Assembly (NCBI GenBank): GCA_964561605.1
Contig: CAZLQD010000012.1
Location: 1-64,000 of the forward strand
Source: JALUZX01 sp964561605
GTDB taxonomy: Bacteria > Planctomycetota > UBA1135 > JALUZX01
DNA length: 64,000 bases
Direction of reading: 5' to 3'
This document shows positions 51,601-60,322 of the stretch, one piece after another (the first letter of the stretch is position 1; each line of letters starts with the position of its first letter). Position numbers and translations under genes: made by a program. The notes under the pieces were generated by a model that was not told the DNA's origin, did no database searches, and saw only the letters and a list, made by a program, of their open reading frames with translations.

Positions 51601-52239
51601 TTGAGACGTCCAAGAGGCTTCACCCTGGTGGAACTCCTGGTGGTGATCTCCATCCTGGGGATCCTCACGGCGGTGCTCCTTCCCCGGATCTTCTCCTCCC
51701 GGGAGGCGGGGTACAACTTCGCCTGCAAGAAGAACCTCTCCCATCTCTACGAGATGCTCACCCAGTACCGGGAGAACCACCACGGTTGGCCCCGGGAAGG
51801 GGGGGTGCGTTTCCTCTACGCTCCCACCAGGGATTCCAACATCTGGCAGGGGACGGAGACGGAGATCGGCTACTACTTCTGTCCCTCCGTCAGGGGGGAC
51901 GATCCCCAGTACCAGAAGGCCCTCACCGCCGACGAGTGGCCTCCGCCCCTGGACCAGCTGTCGAGTCTGGACACCAACTACGCCGGCAGGGACATCAAGA
52001 ACTATCCCAGGATCCGGAATTCCAACCTGGAGCCCATCGCCTCGGACGACAACGAAGTCGGCTCCAACCATCCGGGCACGATGAACGTCCTCTTCGGGGG
52101 CGGGATGGTTCAACAGTTCCTCTACCGGGATTGGAAGGACAAGGGCCTCCTGGACCCTGAAGCCGACAACGTGGAGGTCGGGCCCGAGTCCCCCATCAAG
52201 ACCAAGAAGTGTGACCTCACCAAGCTCAAGGTGGATTGA
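51601..52239 (+). CDS. Type II secretion/type IV pilin-like pseudopilin
   Basis: A 212-residue protein starting at TTG 51601 (GAGGTGG just upstream). It has a very short leader and class III cleavage site, RRPRGFTLVELLVVISILG, with the invariant Phe and Glu at +1 and +5, then a hydrophobic helix. The head contains few Cys and ends with EVGSNHPGTMNVLFGGGMVQQFLYRDW, close to the SNHPGGVNVLFCDGSV tail of planctomycete pseudopilins (DUF1559-type). No prepilin peptidase or other pilus gene is nearby. A weak promoter (TTGCCC 51533-51538, 17 bases, TACCAT 51556-51561) may drive it. Confidence 0.88.
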   Translation: MRRPRGFTLVELLVVISILGILTAVLLPRIFSSREAGYNFACKKNLSHLYEMLTQYRENHHGWPREGGVRFLYAPTRDSNIWQGTETEIGYYFCPSVRGDDPQYQKALTADEWPPPLDQLSSLDTNYAGRDIKNYPRIRNSNLEPIASDDNEVGSNHPGTMNVLFGGGMVQQFLYRDWKDKGLLDPEADNVEVGPESPIKTKKCDLTKLKVD

Positions 52240-52285
52240 CGTTCCCCATGATCTCCAAGATCCTCCAGCCACGGACGGGAGCCCT

Positions 52286-52864
52286 ATGAAGAAGATCCTG
52301 GCCTTTTCGGTCCTTTTCGCCCTTTTCGCCTCACCCTTCCTTTCCGCCCAGGGGCGGTGGTCCCTGGACGTGACCTCGGGAAAGCTCAAGCCCATCTCCC
52401 TCAAGACGGGCTACAACTCCTGGCACACCTGGTGGTACGTGGTGGTCACCATCAAGAACGACACGGGAGCCGCCCGGCCCCTCAACCTCCTCGCCCGGGC
52501 CGAGACGGACACCAAGAAGACGGCGCGGGCCGTCTTCCGCCCCAAGGTGCGCAGGGCCATCGAGAAGAAGGAAGGGCGGAAACTGGCCAACCTGATTTCG
52601 CTCAGGGGGAACCTCGAAGACGGGAAGAGCGTGGACGCGGTGATCATCTTCGAGGATCTGGACCGGCTGGCCGACCGGATCGACGTCTGCATCCAGGGGC
52701 TCTCCGCCTACATCTACCGGGACGGCCTGAAGGTCTACAAGGAGGTCCGGGAATACGTGATTCCCTTCATCCGCAGGGGGGACGAGTTCGAGGTCTACCG
52801 CAACCCGGTGAAGAAGCTCATCCCCCGCTGGGTCGTGGTGAGCCGGGAACTCTTCCGGGGGTGA
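52286..52864 (+). CDS. Exported protein of unknown function
   Basis: A 192-residue protein, ATG 52286 after GGGAG. Signal peptide KKILAFSVLFALFASPFLSA, then a beta-rich domain: HTWWYVVVTIKNDTGAARPLNLLARAETD has the look of a sandwich fold that compares with an unmodified state, followed by SVDAVIIFEDLDRLADRIDVCI and KEVREYVIPFIRRGDEFEVYR. I recognise no catalytic motif. Similar small exported domains often occur beside pseudopilins in planctomycetes, but that is an impression, not proof. Confidence 0.7.
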   Translation: MKKILAFSVLFALFASPFLSAQGRWSLDVTSGKLKPISLKTGYNSWHTWWYVVVTIKNDTGAARPLNLLARAETDTKKTARAVFRPKVRRAIEKKEGRKLANLISLRGNLEDGKSVDAVIIFEDLDRLADRIDVCIQGLSAYIYRDGLKVYKEVREYVIPFIRRGDEFEVYRNPVKKLIPRWVVVSRELFRG

Positions 52865-52907
52865 GTCTCCCGCCCGGCGGGCGGGGCGGACCGGAAGGGA
52901 GAAGGAC

Positions 52908-54233
52908 TTGAAGAGCCCCAAGGTCGCCCTGGTCACCTTCGGTTGCCAGATGAACAAGCTGGACTCGGAGATCGCCGAGGCCAGCTTGCTTCGTGAAGGC
53001 TTCCTCCTGGTGGACGACCCGGCCGAAGCGGATGCCGTCCTCTTCAACACCTGCGCCGTCCGGGCCCACGCGGAGGAGCGGGTGGTCTCCCGCCTGGCCG
53101 CCCTCTATCCCCTCCAGGACCGCCGCCCCGGCCTGGTCCTGGGTATCCTGGGATGCATGGCCCAGGAGCACGGGGAGGCCTTCCTGGAGCGCTACCCCCG
53201 GGTCTCCCTCGTGGCGGGAACGGGGCACTTCCACATGCTGGGCGCCCTCCTGGAGCGGGCCCTCTCGGGGGAACGGGTGGCCGCCCTGGAGGGAGGGGGG
53301 GACCCCGATTCGGACCGGCGGGACCCCCGGGCTGTCCCCGTGGGACCCAGGGCCTTCGTGGCCGTCCAGCGGGGATGCTCCATGGGATGCGCCTACTGCA
53401 TCGTCCCCTCCGTCCGCGGGCCCTGGAGGAGCCGCTCCAAGGAGGATGTCCTCCGGGAGTGCAGGAAGGTCCTGGAGGCGGGGGCCGTGGACTTGACCCT
53501 CCTGGGCCAGACCGTGGACGCCTGGGGAAGGGACCTTTCCCCCCGGCAGCGTTTCGCCGACCTCCTGAGGGCCGTCCACGACCTGCCCGGCCTGAAACGC
53601 CTCCATTTCGTGACTTCCCATCCCCTCTTCCTGGACGGGGAGACGGCCTCCCTCTTCGGGGAGCTTCCCAGGCTGGCCCGCTGGGTCCACCTGCCGCCCC
53701 AGTCGGGCTCGGACCGGGTGCTCCGGGCCATGCGGCGCGGCTATACCAGGGAGAAGTACCTGGAGACCGTCCGGGCCGTGAAGGAGGGCTCCCCCGACGT
53801 GGAGATCGCCGGGGACTTCATCTGCGGCTTCCCAGGGGAGACCGAGGAGGACCACAGGGAGACCCTGTCCCTCATGGAGGAGGTTCGTTTCTCCCAGTGT
53901 TACGTTTTCAAGTATTCGCCGAGGCCCGGCACGCCGGCGGCGGCCATGGAGCCTCCTCCGGCCGAGGTGATCCGGAGGAGGCACGCCGAGGCCCTGGCCC
54001 TCCACGAGAGGATTTCGGCCGAAAAGAACCGGTCCCTCGTGGGAACGCTCCAGGAGGTCCTGGTGGAGGGCCCGAGCCCGAGGAACCCCGACAGGTGGAC
54101 GGGGCGGACCGTCCACCACAGGATCGCCCACTTCCCCGCCCGGGATGGGTTGAGGCCCGGCGACCTGGTCCGCCTCCGGATCACCTCGGCCTCGCCGGTC
54201 AGCCTGGCCGGGGAGATGGAGGAGGACCGGTGA
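52908..54233 (+). CDS. miaB: tRNA-2-methylthio-N6-dimethylallyladenosine synthase (MiaB-like)
   Basis: A 441-residue radical-SAM methylthiotransferase acting on A37 of tRNA. TTG start at 52908 after AAGGGAG. The N-terminal UPF0004 domain has three cluster Cys: TFGCQMNKLDSE, FNTCAVRAHAEE and GILGCMAQEHG. The radical-SAM triad is RGCSMGCAYCIVPSVRG. Substrate-binding parts IAGDFICGFPGETEEDH and FKYSPRPGTPAA follow, with a TRAM domain at the end (VEGPSPRNPDRWTGRTVHHRI). It resembles MiaB more than RimO or MtaB (QMN motif). Its stop overlaps ribD. MiaA is not in the window. Confidence 0.95.
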   Translation: MKSPKVALVTFGCQMNKLDSEIAEASLLREGFLLVDDPAEADAVLFNTCAVRAHAEERVVSRLAALYPLQDRRPGLVLGILGCMAQEHGEAFLERYPRVSLVAGTGHFHMLGALLERALSGERVAALEGGGDPDSDRRDPRAVPVGPRAFVAVQRGCSMGCAYCIVPSVRGPWRSRSKEDVLRECRKVLEAGAVDLTLLGQTVDAWGRDLSPRQRFADLLRAVHDLPGLKRLHFVTSHPLFLDGETASLFGELPRLARWVHLPPQSGSDRVLRAMRRGYTREKYLETVRAVKEGSPDVEIAGDFICGFPGETEEDHRETLSLMEEVRFSQCYVFKYSPRPGTPAAAMEPPPAEVIRRRHAEALALHERISAEKNRSLVGTLQEVLVEGPSPRNPDRWTGRTVHHRIAHFPARDGLRPGDLVRLRITSASPVSLAGEMEEDR

Positions 54234-55333
54234 ACTGGGAGGCCCTCCTGGACAGGGCCCTGGACCTGGCCCGGCGGGGCGCGGGCGAGGTGGAGCCCAA
54301 TCCCAGGGTGGGGGCCCTCGCCCTGGAAGGGGGGGAGGTCGTGGGGGAGGGGTGGCACGCCTTCTGGGGGGGGCCTCACGCCGAGCCGGCGGCCCTGGAG
54401 GACGCCCGGAGGAGGGGGCGGCGGCCCGACACGGTGGTGGTCACCCTGGAGCCTTGCTCCACTACGGGGAAGACCCCGGCCTGCACGGACCTCCTGATCC
54501 GGGAAGGGGTGAAACGCCTGGTCTGCGGGGCCGTGGATCCCGATCCCAGGCACAGGGGAAGGGGGCTGGAGATCCTCCGGCGGGCCGGCGTCGAAGTGAT
54601 CGCCCGGATCCGGGAAGAGGCCTGTCTCCAGGCGGCCGGTCCTTTCCTGCGGTGGCTCACCATGGCCCGGCCCTGGGTGATCGGCAAGTGGGCCATGAGC
54701 CTGGACGGGAAGATCGCCACCCGGACGGGGGCTTCCCGGTGGATCACCCCCCGGGCCCTCCGGGCGAGGGCCCATCTCCTCCGGGCCCGGGTGGACGCCG
54801 TCCTCGTCGGGTCCGGCACGGTGGCCGCAGACGATCCGGAACTCACGGTCCGCCTGGCGGAAGGGCCCGACCCGGCCGTCCTGGTGGCCGACCCGGAGCT
54901 GGAGATCTCCTTGGACCGGAAACTGGTGAAGGGGGCGGGGGAAAGGATTGTGGTCCTCCTGGCCGAGGAGGGCTCCTTTCAGCCTGGGAAGCGGGCCGCC
55001 CTGGAGGAGAGGGGAGTGGAGGTCCTCTCCTTCCCCTCGCCCTTGAACCTGGCGGCGGCCCTGGAGGAAGTCCGCCGGAGGAAGGGCTGGCAGAGGATCC
55101 TCTGCGAAGGAGGGGGCCGCCTCCTGGGATCCCTCCACGACCTGGGCCTCCTGGACCAGGTGGAGGTCCACCTGGGGCCGCGCCTCATCGGCGGATCGGA
55201 GGCCCCCGGGCCCCTGGGAGGGCTGGGGCCTTCCGGGATGGAGGAGACCCTTCCCGTGGACGTGGTGAAGTGGGAGGCCGCCGGTGGTGGTTTTCGCCTG
55301 GTCGGGTTCCCCGGGAGGTCCGGTTCCCGATGA
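54230..55333 (+). CDS. ribD: Bifunctional riboflavin deaminase/reductase
   Basis: A 367-residue enzyme for two early steps of riboflavin synthesis: deamination then NADPH-dependent reduction of the pyrimidine intermediate. GTG start overlaps miaB, with GGAGG upstream. Deaminase zinc site: GGPHAEPAALEDA (His and catalytic Glu) and LEPCSTTGKTPACTDLL (two Cys). It begins properly (ARRGAGEVEPNPRVGALAL). The reductase domain is from about residue 150: WVIGKWAMSLDGKIATRTG and LCEGGGRLLGSLHDLGLLD with PRLIGG. Both halves appear intact. Confidence 0.95.
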   Translation: MNWEALLDRALDLARRGAGEVEPNPRVGALALEGGEVVGEGWHAFWGGPHAEPAALEDARRRGRRPDTVVVTLEPCSTTGKTPACTDLLIREGVKRLVCGAVDPDPRHRGRGLEILRRAGVEVIARIREEACLQAAGPFLRWLTMARPWVIGKWAMSLDGKIATRTGASRWITPRALRARAHLLRARVDAVLVGSGTVAADDPELTVRLAEGPDPAVLVADPELEISLDRKLVKGAGERIVVLLAEEGSFQPGKRAALEERGVEVLSFPSPLNLAAALEEVRRRKGWQRILCEGGGRLLGSLHDLGLLDQVEVHLGPRLIGGSEAPGPLGGLGPSGMEETLPVDVVKWEAAGGGFRLVGFPGRSGSR

Positions 55334-57600
55334 GGAGGGCCGCCATCCTCCTTCCGGCGGTTCTCCTTGCGCCCCTCTGGATCTCCTCCTGCGCCGGCGG
55401 GCCGGACCGGACCCTTTCCCCCCGGGCGGGAGGGGCCGCCCTTTCCCCCGGTGAGAGGGAGAAACTCCTCGAGGGAGGGAAATTCCTCCGGGAAGGAAAC
55501 CCAGCGGCCGCCCTGGCCCTGGCCGAGGAGCTCCTCCGGGGAAGACCCTGGGACGTGGAGGCCCACAGGCTGAGACAGAACGCCATGCGGGAGTGGTTCC
55601 GGTCAGGGCCGGCCCTCGAGGAGTACAGCCGTCTCCTCCGGGAGCACCCGGAGAGGCCCGAGGCATGGTATCTCCTGGGCCGGATCTCCTTCCCTCCCGC
55701 CCGGCAGGCCGCCCTCTTCCGGAAGGCCCTCACCCTGGACCCCCGCTTCGCCCGGGCCTGGGGAGGGCTGGGATGGGCCTTCCTGGCCATGGGAAGGGCG
55801 GAGGATGCCGTGGAGGCCCTCTCCCGTGCCCTCGCCCTGGACCCGGATGAGGCGGACTTCCACCTGGCCCTCGGCCGGGCCTTGAGGGTTGCGCCGGGAG
55901 GGGGCCTGGGGAAGGCGGCGGCTCACTTCCGGATCGCCGCAAGACTCAGGCCGGGCGATCCTTCGCCCTGGTACGAGATCGCCATGAGCAGGGGGGGGAG
56001 CGAGGGGATCCTGGCCCTGGGGAAGGCCTTGGCCCTGGAGCCTGGAACCCCTTTCCTCTTCGAGCGTTTCTCCCTGGTCCTCCGGAGGGACCCGGGAAGG
56101 GCTCCCTCCTTCTTCCGGGCCTTCCTCGAGACCCGGGCGGAGGGGCTCTGCCCCGAGGGGCTCCTCAGGCTGGCCCGTCTCAGGGCGGAAGCCGGCGAGG
56201 GGGTCCGGGCCGTAAGGGCCTTCAGGAAGGCCGGGGCCGGGCTGGGAAGGCTGGACGCCGAGGACCGGATCCGCCTGGCCTCCCTCCTCTTCGGCATGGG
56301 ACGGTGGAAGGAGGGGCTGGCCCAGCTGGTCCGGTGGAGGCCCGCCGGGGTTCCCCTGCGGGGAAGGCCGGGGGAGGCCCGGGCGGCCTTGGAGGAGGCC
56401 CTCTCCTCGGGGAAGGTTCCTCCCGGAAGGTTGGCCGGTCTTCTCGCCCGGGCCGGCTGGGTCCTTCCTGCAGAGGCCTGGGCCGGGTGGGTCCGCTCGA
56501 AGGGCGGGGAACTTCCCCGGCAGGCCCGGCGGGACCTGGCCCGGGGGAGGGAGGTCCTCCTCCTGGAGGAACTCCTCCAACTCGCCCTGGCGCGGGCAGG
56601 GAACGACAAGAGGCCCGGCCTGGAGGGACTCCTTGCGGAACTGCGGAAGTCGACCAGGGCCTTCCTGGGAAAGGACCTGGTAGGCAGGCCCAGGGTGGTC
56701 TCCGTCCTGGGGCTCGGGGTCTACCTGGATCCCACCGGCCCGGGCCTTCCCTCCTTCTTCCTCCGGAGGGGGAGGCTCCTCCTCCTGGGGAGGAGGGCCG
56801 GGCTCCCTCCCCAGGGGTTCACCGGCCGGATCGTGACCCAGGGAAAGGAGCTCCTCTCCCTGGAGGGGCGCACCAGGGAGGTGACCTTCTGGCTCCTCGA
56901 GGGCGAGGGCCTGAAGCCGGCAGGAGTGCCGGTGGACCTGGCCGGCCTGGCCCTGGACCGGTTCTACCTGGTGGACCTGGAGGCGGTGCGGCGATGGGCC
57001 TTCCAGGTGAGGACTTCGGCCCGCAGGGCCCGGGAGGCCCGGGCCCTGGAGCAGCCCCTTGGGCCCGGCCTGGGCCCGGAGGGCACCTTCGCACCGAGCG
57101 ACCTGGCCGCCAAGTGCAGGATCCTCGGCCTGGAGAGGAAGGGGCCCCGCCTGGAAGAGCGGCTCTTCGAGATCGTCCGCCTCCATGAGCTGGGCCACCT
57201 GGCCGACGCGGCCTGGTTCCTGCCGCCCCTCAGGCATCTGGGCAGGGTGGCGGGCCTGCTCCTCAGATGCAACCTGGACCCAAAGAGGGTGCAGGCCGAA
57301 CTGGAGAGGCGGGCCCAGGCGGCGGCCCTGGCCCGGACCCGCTGGCCCTACCTGGCCCTGGCCCAGGCGTCCGGGGCTCTTCCGGTTGGAGCGGACCTGA
57401 AGGGCGAGGTCCACGAAGTGGGATACGCTCTTCTGGTTCGGGACCTGGCCCGGGAGGCCCTCCCCCTTCTCGGGAGGGCGGGAAGGGAGAATCCGGCGGC
57501 CTCCCTCTTCCGGCTCCGGCCGGAGGAACTCCACTTCGCGGCGGGGAAGGTCTCGGAGAAGATGGGCCTCCCTTCCTTCAGGGTTTCCTCCTCGGAGTAG
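55330..57600 (+). CDS. TPR lipoprotein with HELGH motif in its C-terminal part
   Basis: A 756-residue exported protein whose ATG overlaps ribD (ATGA). A lipobox-like signal peptide ends at Cys21 (LAPLWISSC). Residues about 45-260 hold TPR-like pairs (FLREGNPAAALALAEELL, PEAWYLLGRISF, ARAWGGLGWAFLAMGRAEDA, ADFHLALGRALR). The C-terminal half is unfamiliar: VVSVLGLGVYLDPTG, a beta-rich section, then IVRLHELGHLADAAWFLP with HELGH at residues 619-623, the HExxH pattern of zinc metalloproteases, next to a long helix. The late part continues EVHEVGYALLVRDLAREALPLL. It could be a TPR-fused metalloprotease or a coincidental motif. Confidence 0.8.
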   Translation: MRRAAILLPAVLLAPLWISSCAGGPDRTLSPRAGGAALSPGEREKLLEGGKFLREGNPAAALALAEELLRGRPWDVEAHRLRQNAMREWFRSGPALEEYSRLLREHPERPEAWYLLGRISFPPARQAALFRKALTLDPRFARAWGGLGWAFLAMGRAEDAVEALSRALALDPDEADFHLALGRALRVAPGGGLGKAAAHFRIAARLRPGDPSPWYEIAMSRGGSEGILALGKALALEPGTPFLFERFSLVLRRDPGRAPSFFRAFLETRAEGLCPEGLLRLARLRAEAGEGVRAVRAFRKAGAGLGRLDAEDRIRLASLLFGMGRWKEGLAQLVRWRPAGVPLRGRPGEARAALEEALSSGKVPPGRLAGLLARAGWVLPAEAWAGWVRSKGGELPRQARRDLARGREVLLLEELLQLALARAGNDKRPGLEGLLAELRKSTRAFLGKDLVGRPRVVSVLGLGVYLDPTGPGLPSFFLRRGRLLLLGRRAGLPPQGFTGRIVTQGKELLSLEGRTREVTFWLLEGEGLKPAGVPVDLAGLALDRFYLVDLEAVRRWAFQVRTSARRAREARALEQPLGPGLGPEGTFAPSDLAAKCRILGLERKGPRLEERLFEIVRLHELGHLADAAWFLPPLRHLGRVAGLLLRCNLDPKRVQAELERRAQAAALARTRWPYLALAQASGALPVGADLKGEVHEVGYALLVRDLAREALPLLGRAGRENPAASLFRLRPEELHFAAGKVSEKMGLPSFRVSSSE

Positions 57601-57607
57601 GAGGGGT

Positions 57608-59116
57608 TCAGACCCCTTTCCTGGAGAGCACGACCCGGATGGTCTTCAGGATGATGGTGATGTCGAAGAGGATTCCGATGTTCTTGATGTAGTAGAGGTC
57701 GTACTGGAGCTTTTCCCGGGCGTCCTCCACGGAGGACCCGTAGGGGTAGTTGATCTGGGCCCAGCCGGTGATCCCGGGCTTCACCGTGAGGCGCTGGGCG
57801 TAATAGGGGATGACCAGGCTGAGTTCCTGGACGAAGAAGGGACGTTCCGGCCGGGGGCCCACGAAGGACATCTCCCCCTTGAGGACGTTCCACATCTGGG
57901 GGATTTCATCGATCCTCGTGGCCCTCAGGAAGCGCCCCACCCGGGTGATCCTGTCGTCGGCCCGCTTGGCCCAGACCGGTCCCGAGTATTTCTCGGCGTC
58001 CACCTTCATGGAACGGAGCTTGTAGATCCAGAAGGTCTCCCCGTCCTGGCCCACCCGGGGTTGCTTGAAGAAGATCCCTCCCGGGGAATCGAGCTTGATG
58101 GCGATCATGGCCGCCAGGAGGACCGGGCTGGAGAGGACAAGGGCCGAGAGGGAGAAGACCACGTCCAGGAGGCGTTTCACCGCCAGGACCATGCGGGTCT
58201 TGCGGAAGCCTTCGCCGAAGATGAGGTAGGAGGGTCTGAGGGATGTGACGCTGATCTTGCCCGTGACCCTCTCGTAGATGGATTCCAGTTCCTCCACGAT
58301 CACCCCCGAGAGGCGGCAGTCCAGGAGTTCCTTCACCGGGAGGGCGCCCCGCCGGTCCTCCAGGGCGACGATGACCCGGCTCACCCGGTTCTCCCGGGTC
58401 AGGGCTGGGAGATTCTTGGGGGTCCCCAGGTAGGGCGCCGGATTGGAGGCGTTCTTCCCGGCGGGAGGAGGGCCCACCATGCCGACCACCTGGTAACCCG
58501 TATCGCCCCGGCGTTCGATCTCCTCCACCAGGTCCCGGGCCTGCCTGCCCGTGCCCAGCACCAGGATTCGTTCCCCCAGCTCCCACTTGTAGAAGAAGAA
58601 GTGGAGGGCAACCCGCCAGACCAGGAGGAAGAGAAAACCCACGAGCACGAGGACGATCAGCTTCCACGTCCCCTGGGAGAAGGTCCGGGTGGCGTTTCCC
58701 ACGTGGATGATATTGGTGACCACTACACCGGGAAAGTGGAAGAGGGAGGGGAAGAGGAGCACCAGGAGGGCCAGGGTGAGGAGGGATGCCCCGGCGGCGT
58801 TGATCATGCGCTGGGGAAGTTCCCGCTTGTTGGCCGAGAGCTTCCAGTCGTAGAGGTCGTTGTAGGAGAGCGCCACCTGGCAGAGGATGGTTACGGCGAA
58901 GGCCGACACGGCCAGGCGCCAGAAGAAAGGGCTCCAGGGGGGAGGGAATTCGGCCAGGTTCGGCAGGATGTGGCGCACCGCCTCGTCTCCCCGTAACCAG
59001 GCTTCCCGGAAGAGCCACCAGGAGGCCAGGTGGAGCCACAAAAAGAGGATGGCCGTCTCCGAAAGGAGGAGGAGGGCCTTCCTCTTGGGCACGAACTGGC
59101 GGAACATCCGGATCAT
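57608..59116 (-). CDS. Polyprenyl-phosphate sugar phosphotransferase (exopolysaccharide initiating enzyme)
   Basis: A 502-residue membrane enzyme that transfers a sugar-1-phosphate to undecaprenyl phosphate to start polysaccharide synthesis. About five transmembrane helices in the first 190 residues, then a Rossmann-like CoA-binding-type domain (RILVLGTGRQARDLVEEIE, VSRVIVALEDRRG), and the catalytic sugar-transferase domain: KRLLDVVFSLSALVLSSPVL, KQPRVGQDGETFWIYKLRSM, RITRVGRFLRATRIDEIPQM and MSFVGPRPERPFFV. The layout matches the WcaJ/EpsB-type family. No other polysaccharide genes follow. Confidence 0.93.
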   Translation of the reverse strand: MIRMFRQFVPKRKALLLLSETAILFLWLHLASWWLFREAWLRGDEAVRHILPNLAEFPPPWSPFFWRLAVSAFAVTILCQVALSYNDLYDWKLSANKRELPQRMINAAGASLLTLALLVLLFPSLFHFPGVVVTNIIHVGNATRTFSQGTWKLIVLVLVGFLFLLVWRVALHFFFYKWELGERILVLGTGRQARDLVEEIERRGDTGYQVVGMVGPPPAGKNASNPAPYLGTPKNLPALTRENRVSRVIVALEDRRGALPVKELLDCRLSGVIVEELESIYERVTGKISVTSLRPSYLIFGEGFRKTRMVLAVKRLLDVVFSLSALVLSSPVLLAAMIAIKLDSPGGIFFKQPRVGQDGETFWIYKLRSMKVDAEKYSGPVWAKRADDRITRVGRFLRATRIDEIPQMWNVLKGEMSFVGPRPERPFFVQELSLVIPYYAQRLTVKPGITGWAQINYPYGSSVEDAREKLQYDLYYIKNIGILFDITIILKTIRVVLSRKGV

Positions 59117-59241
59117 GAACCTGGGCTCCGGTGCGGCTTGCTCGAGGCCGTCGGGATTCCTTGTTTTTATCGATCCTTCCGGGTGGCGCGGTGGAATCTC
59201 CTCCGGCCCGGCCCGGGGAGGGGATTCTACTGGACCGGGGC

Positions 59242-59604
59242 TCAGGGAAGGAGGCGGAGGTCCTGGAAGACATCCAGGCGGGGCGGACCTTTCCGGAAGA
59301 AGTGGACCGTTACGAGATCCAGCCGGACCGGCCCTCCCCTGCCGCGGAAGAAGGCCTTTCCCAGGGCCAGGAGCCGCCTGGCCTGGGCGGGACGAAAACT
59401 CGCCTCGGGACGTCCCTCTCCCCAGGTCGATTTGACTTCCACCACCACCGGGCGCCCCCCCTCCCAGGCCAGGATGTCCGCCTGGCTGTGTCCCAGGCGG
59501 AAGTCCACGGCGAGGATTCGGTAACCCCTACTCTCCAGGAAGGCCCGGGCCGCTTCCTCGCCCCGCCTTCCCAGGGATGCCTTCCAGGTCTCCTCCTTCC
59601 CCAA
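59242..59604 (-). CDS. YraN/UPF0102 family putative nuclease
   Basis: A 120-residue protein with the restriction-endonuclease-like fold of YraN. N-terminal LGRRGEEAARAFLESRGYRIL leads to the catalytic cluster: the conserved Glu in RRGEEA, Asp in SQADILAWEGG and the E-x-K in VVVEVKSTWGEGRPE. The common NYR(C/S)xxGEIDLI sequence is altered to FRLGHSQADILA. Function unknown; natural-competence or DNA-processing roles have been suggested for relatives. It lies 13 bases after yajC. Confidence 0.88.
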   Translation of the reverse strand: MGKEETWKASLGRRGEEAARAFLESRGYRILAVDFRLGHSQADILAWEGGRPVVVEVKSTWGEGRPEASFRPAQARRLLALGKAFFRGRGGPVRLDLVTVHFFRKGPPRLDVFQDLRLLP

Positions 59605-59617
59605 GTGGGTCCCTCTC

Positions 59618-60298
59618 CTATTTTTTCTGGTCCTCGTTCCCCCCCGGGCGGTTCAGGATTCCCGAGATGGCGGACCGGTCGAACTTGACCCGCACGTCAC
59701 CCTTCTCGTCGATCTTCAAGGTCACCGTCCGCTCGTCCAGGGCCGCAACGGTCCCGTAGATCCCCGAGGTGGTGACGACCTTGTCGTTCTTCTTGAGGGA
59801 AGCGAGCATGGCCTTCCTCTGCTTCTCCTGCTTCTGCTGGGGGCGGATCATGAAGAAGTAGAAGAAGGCCACCATGGCCAGCATCATGAGCAGGAAGGAG
59901 GGGTTGCTCGTGGCGCAGGGAGGGGGGGTCTTCTTTCCTCCCTGGACCGGAGGCTGCTGGGTGCCGGCCTTCCGGGGAGGGGCGCCGGCCTGGTGTTGGA
60001 CGGCCGAAGGGGCGGCTCCTGCGCTGGAACCGACCTTCTCGTTCTGGGGGGCCCCGGCGATGCCGGGAAGGAAGATCAACCCTGCCGGGAGACCTTCGGC
60101 GAGATTCCTGTTCTTCATGGAGATTCTGGCCATTTCTCTCTGGGATCCACCCTCTTCCTTCCTCCTCAACTTCCCCTTGGAAGAAAGGGAGGGACCAGTA
60201 TAGGGAGGGCCTCCTCCGGGGACACCCTTTTCCTCGAAAGCCCGGCCGCCCTGGCGGCACAGGGATTCCCTGGTCGGAAGGGGGGGTCCCCGGCTCAT
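59618..60298 (-). CDS. yajC: YajC preprotein translocase subunit with long N-terminal extension
   Basis: YajC is a small inner-membrane partner of SecDF. The core is residues about 135-226: transmembrane FLLMMLAMVAFFYFFMIRP followed by QQKQEKQRKAMLASLKKNDKVVT and TSGIYGTVAALDERTVTLKI. ATG 60298 has a consensus AAGGAGG 6-7 bases upstream, giving 226 residues; normal YajC has about 110. The first 60 residues have weak coding character, so ATG 60133 (171 residues; MARISMKN) is a serious alternative. The extra N-terminus includes an Ala/Pro/Gln-rich stretch and one Cys (PPPCATSN). HU lies 330 bases upstream. Confidence 0.85.
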   Translation of the reverse strand: MSRGPPLPTRESLCRQGGRAFEEKGVPGGGPPYTGPSLSSKGKLRRKEEGGSQREMARISMKNRNLAEGLPAGLIFLPGIAGAPQNEKVGSSAGAAPSAVQHQAGAPPRKAGTQQPPVQGGKKTPPPCATSNPSFLLMMLAMVAFFYFFMIRPQQKQEKQRKAMLASLKKNDKVVTTSGIYGTVAALDERTVTLKIDEKGDVRVKFDRSAISGILNRPGGNEDQKK

Positions 60299-60305
60299 TC
60301 GTGGG

Positions 60306-60322
60306 CCTCCTTTTCGAGGAGG
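60306..60322 (-). promoter_or_regulatory. Hairpin hiding the ribosome-binding site of yajC
   Basis: Minus strand: CCTCCT-CGAAA-AGGAGG; the AGGAGG of the stem is the ribosome-binding site for ATG 60298. In RNA a 6-bp stem would mask it. Confidence 0.5.
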
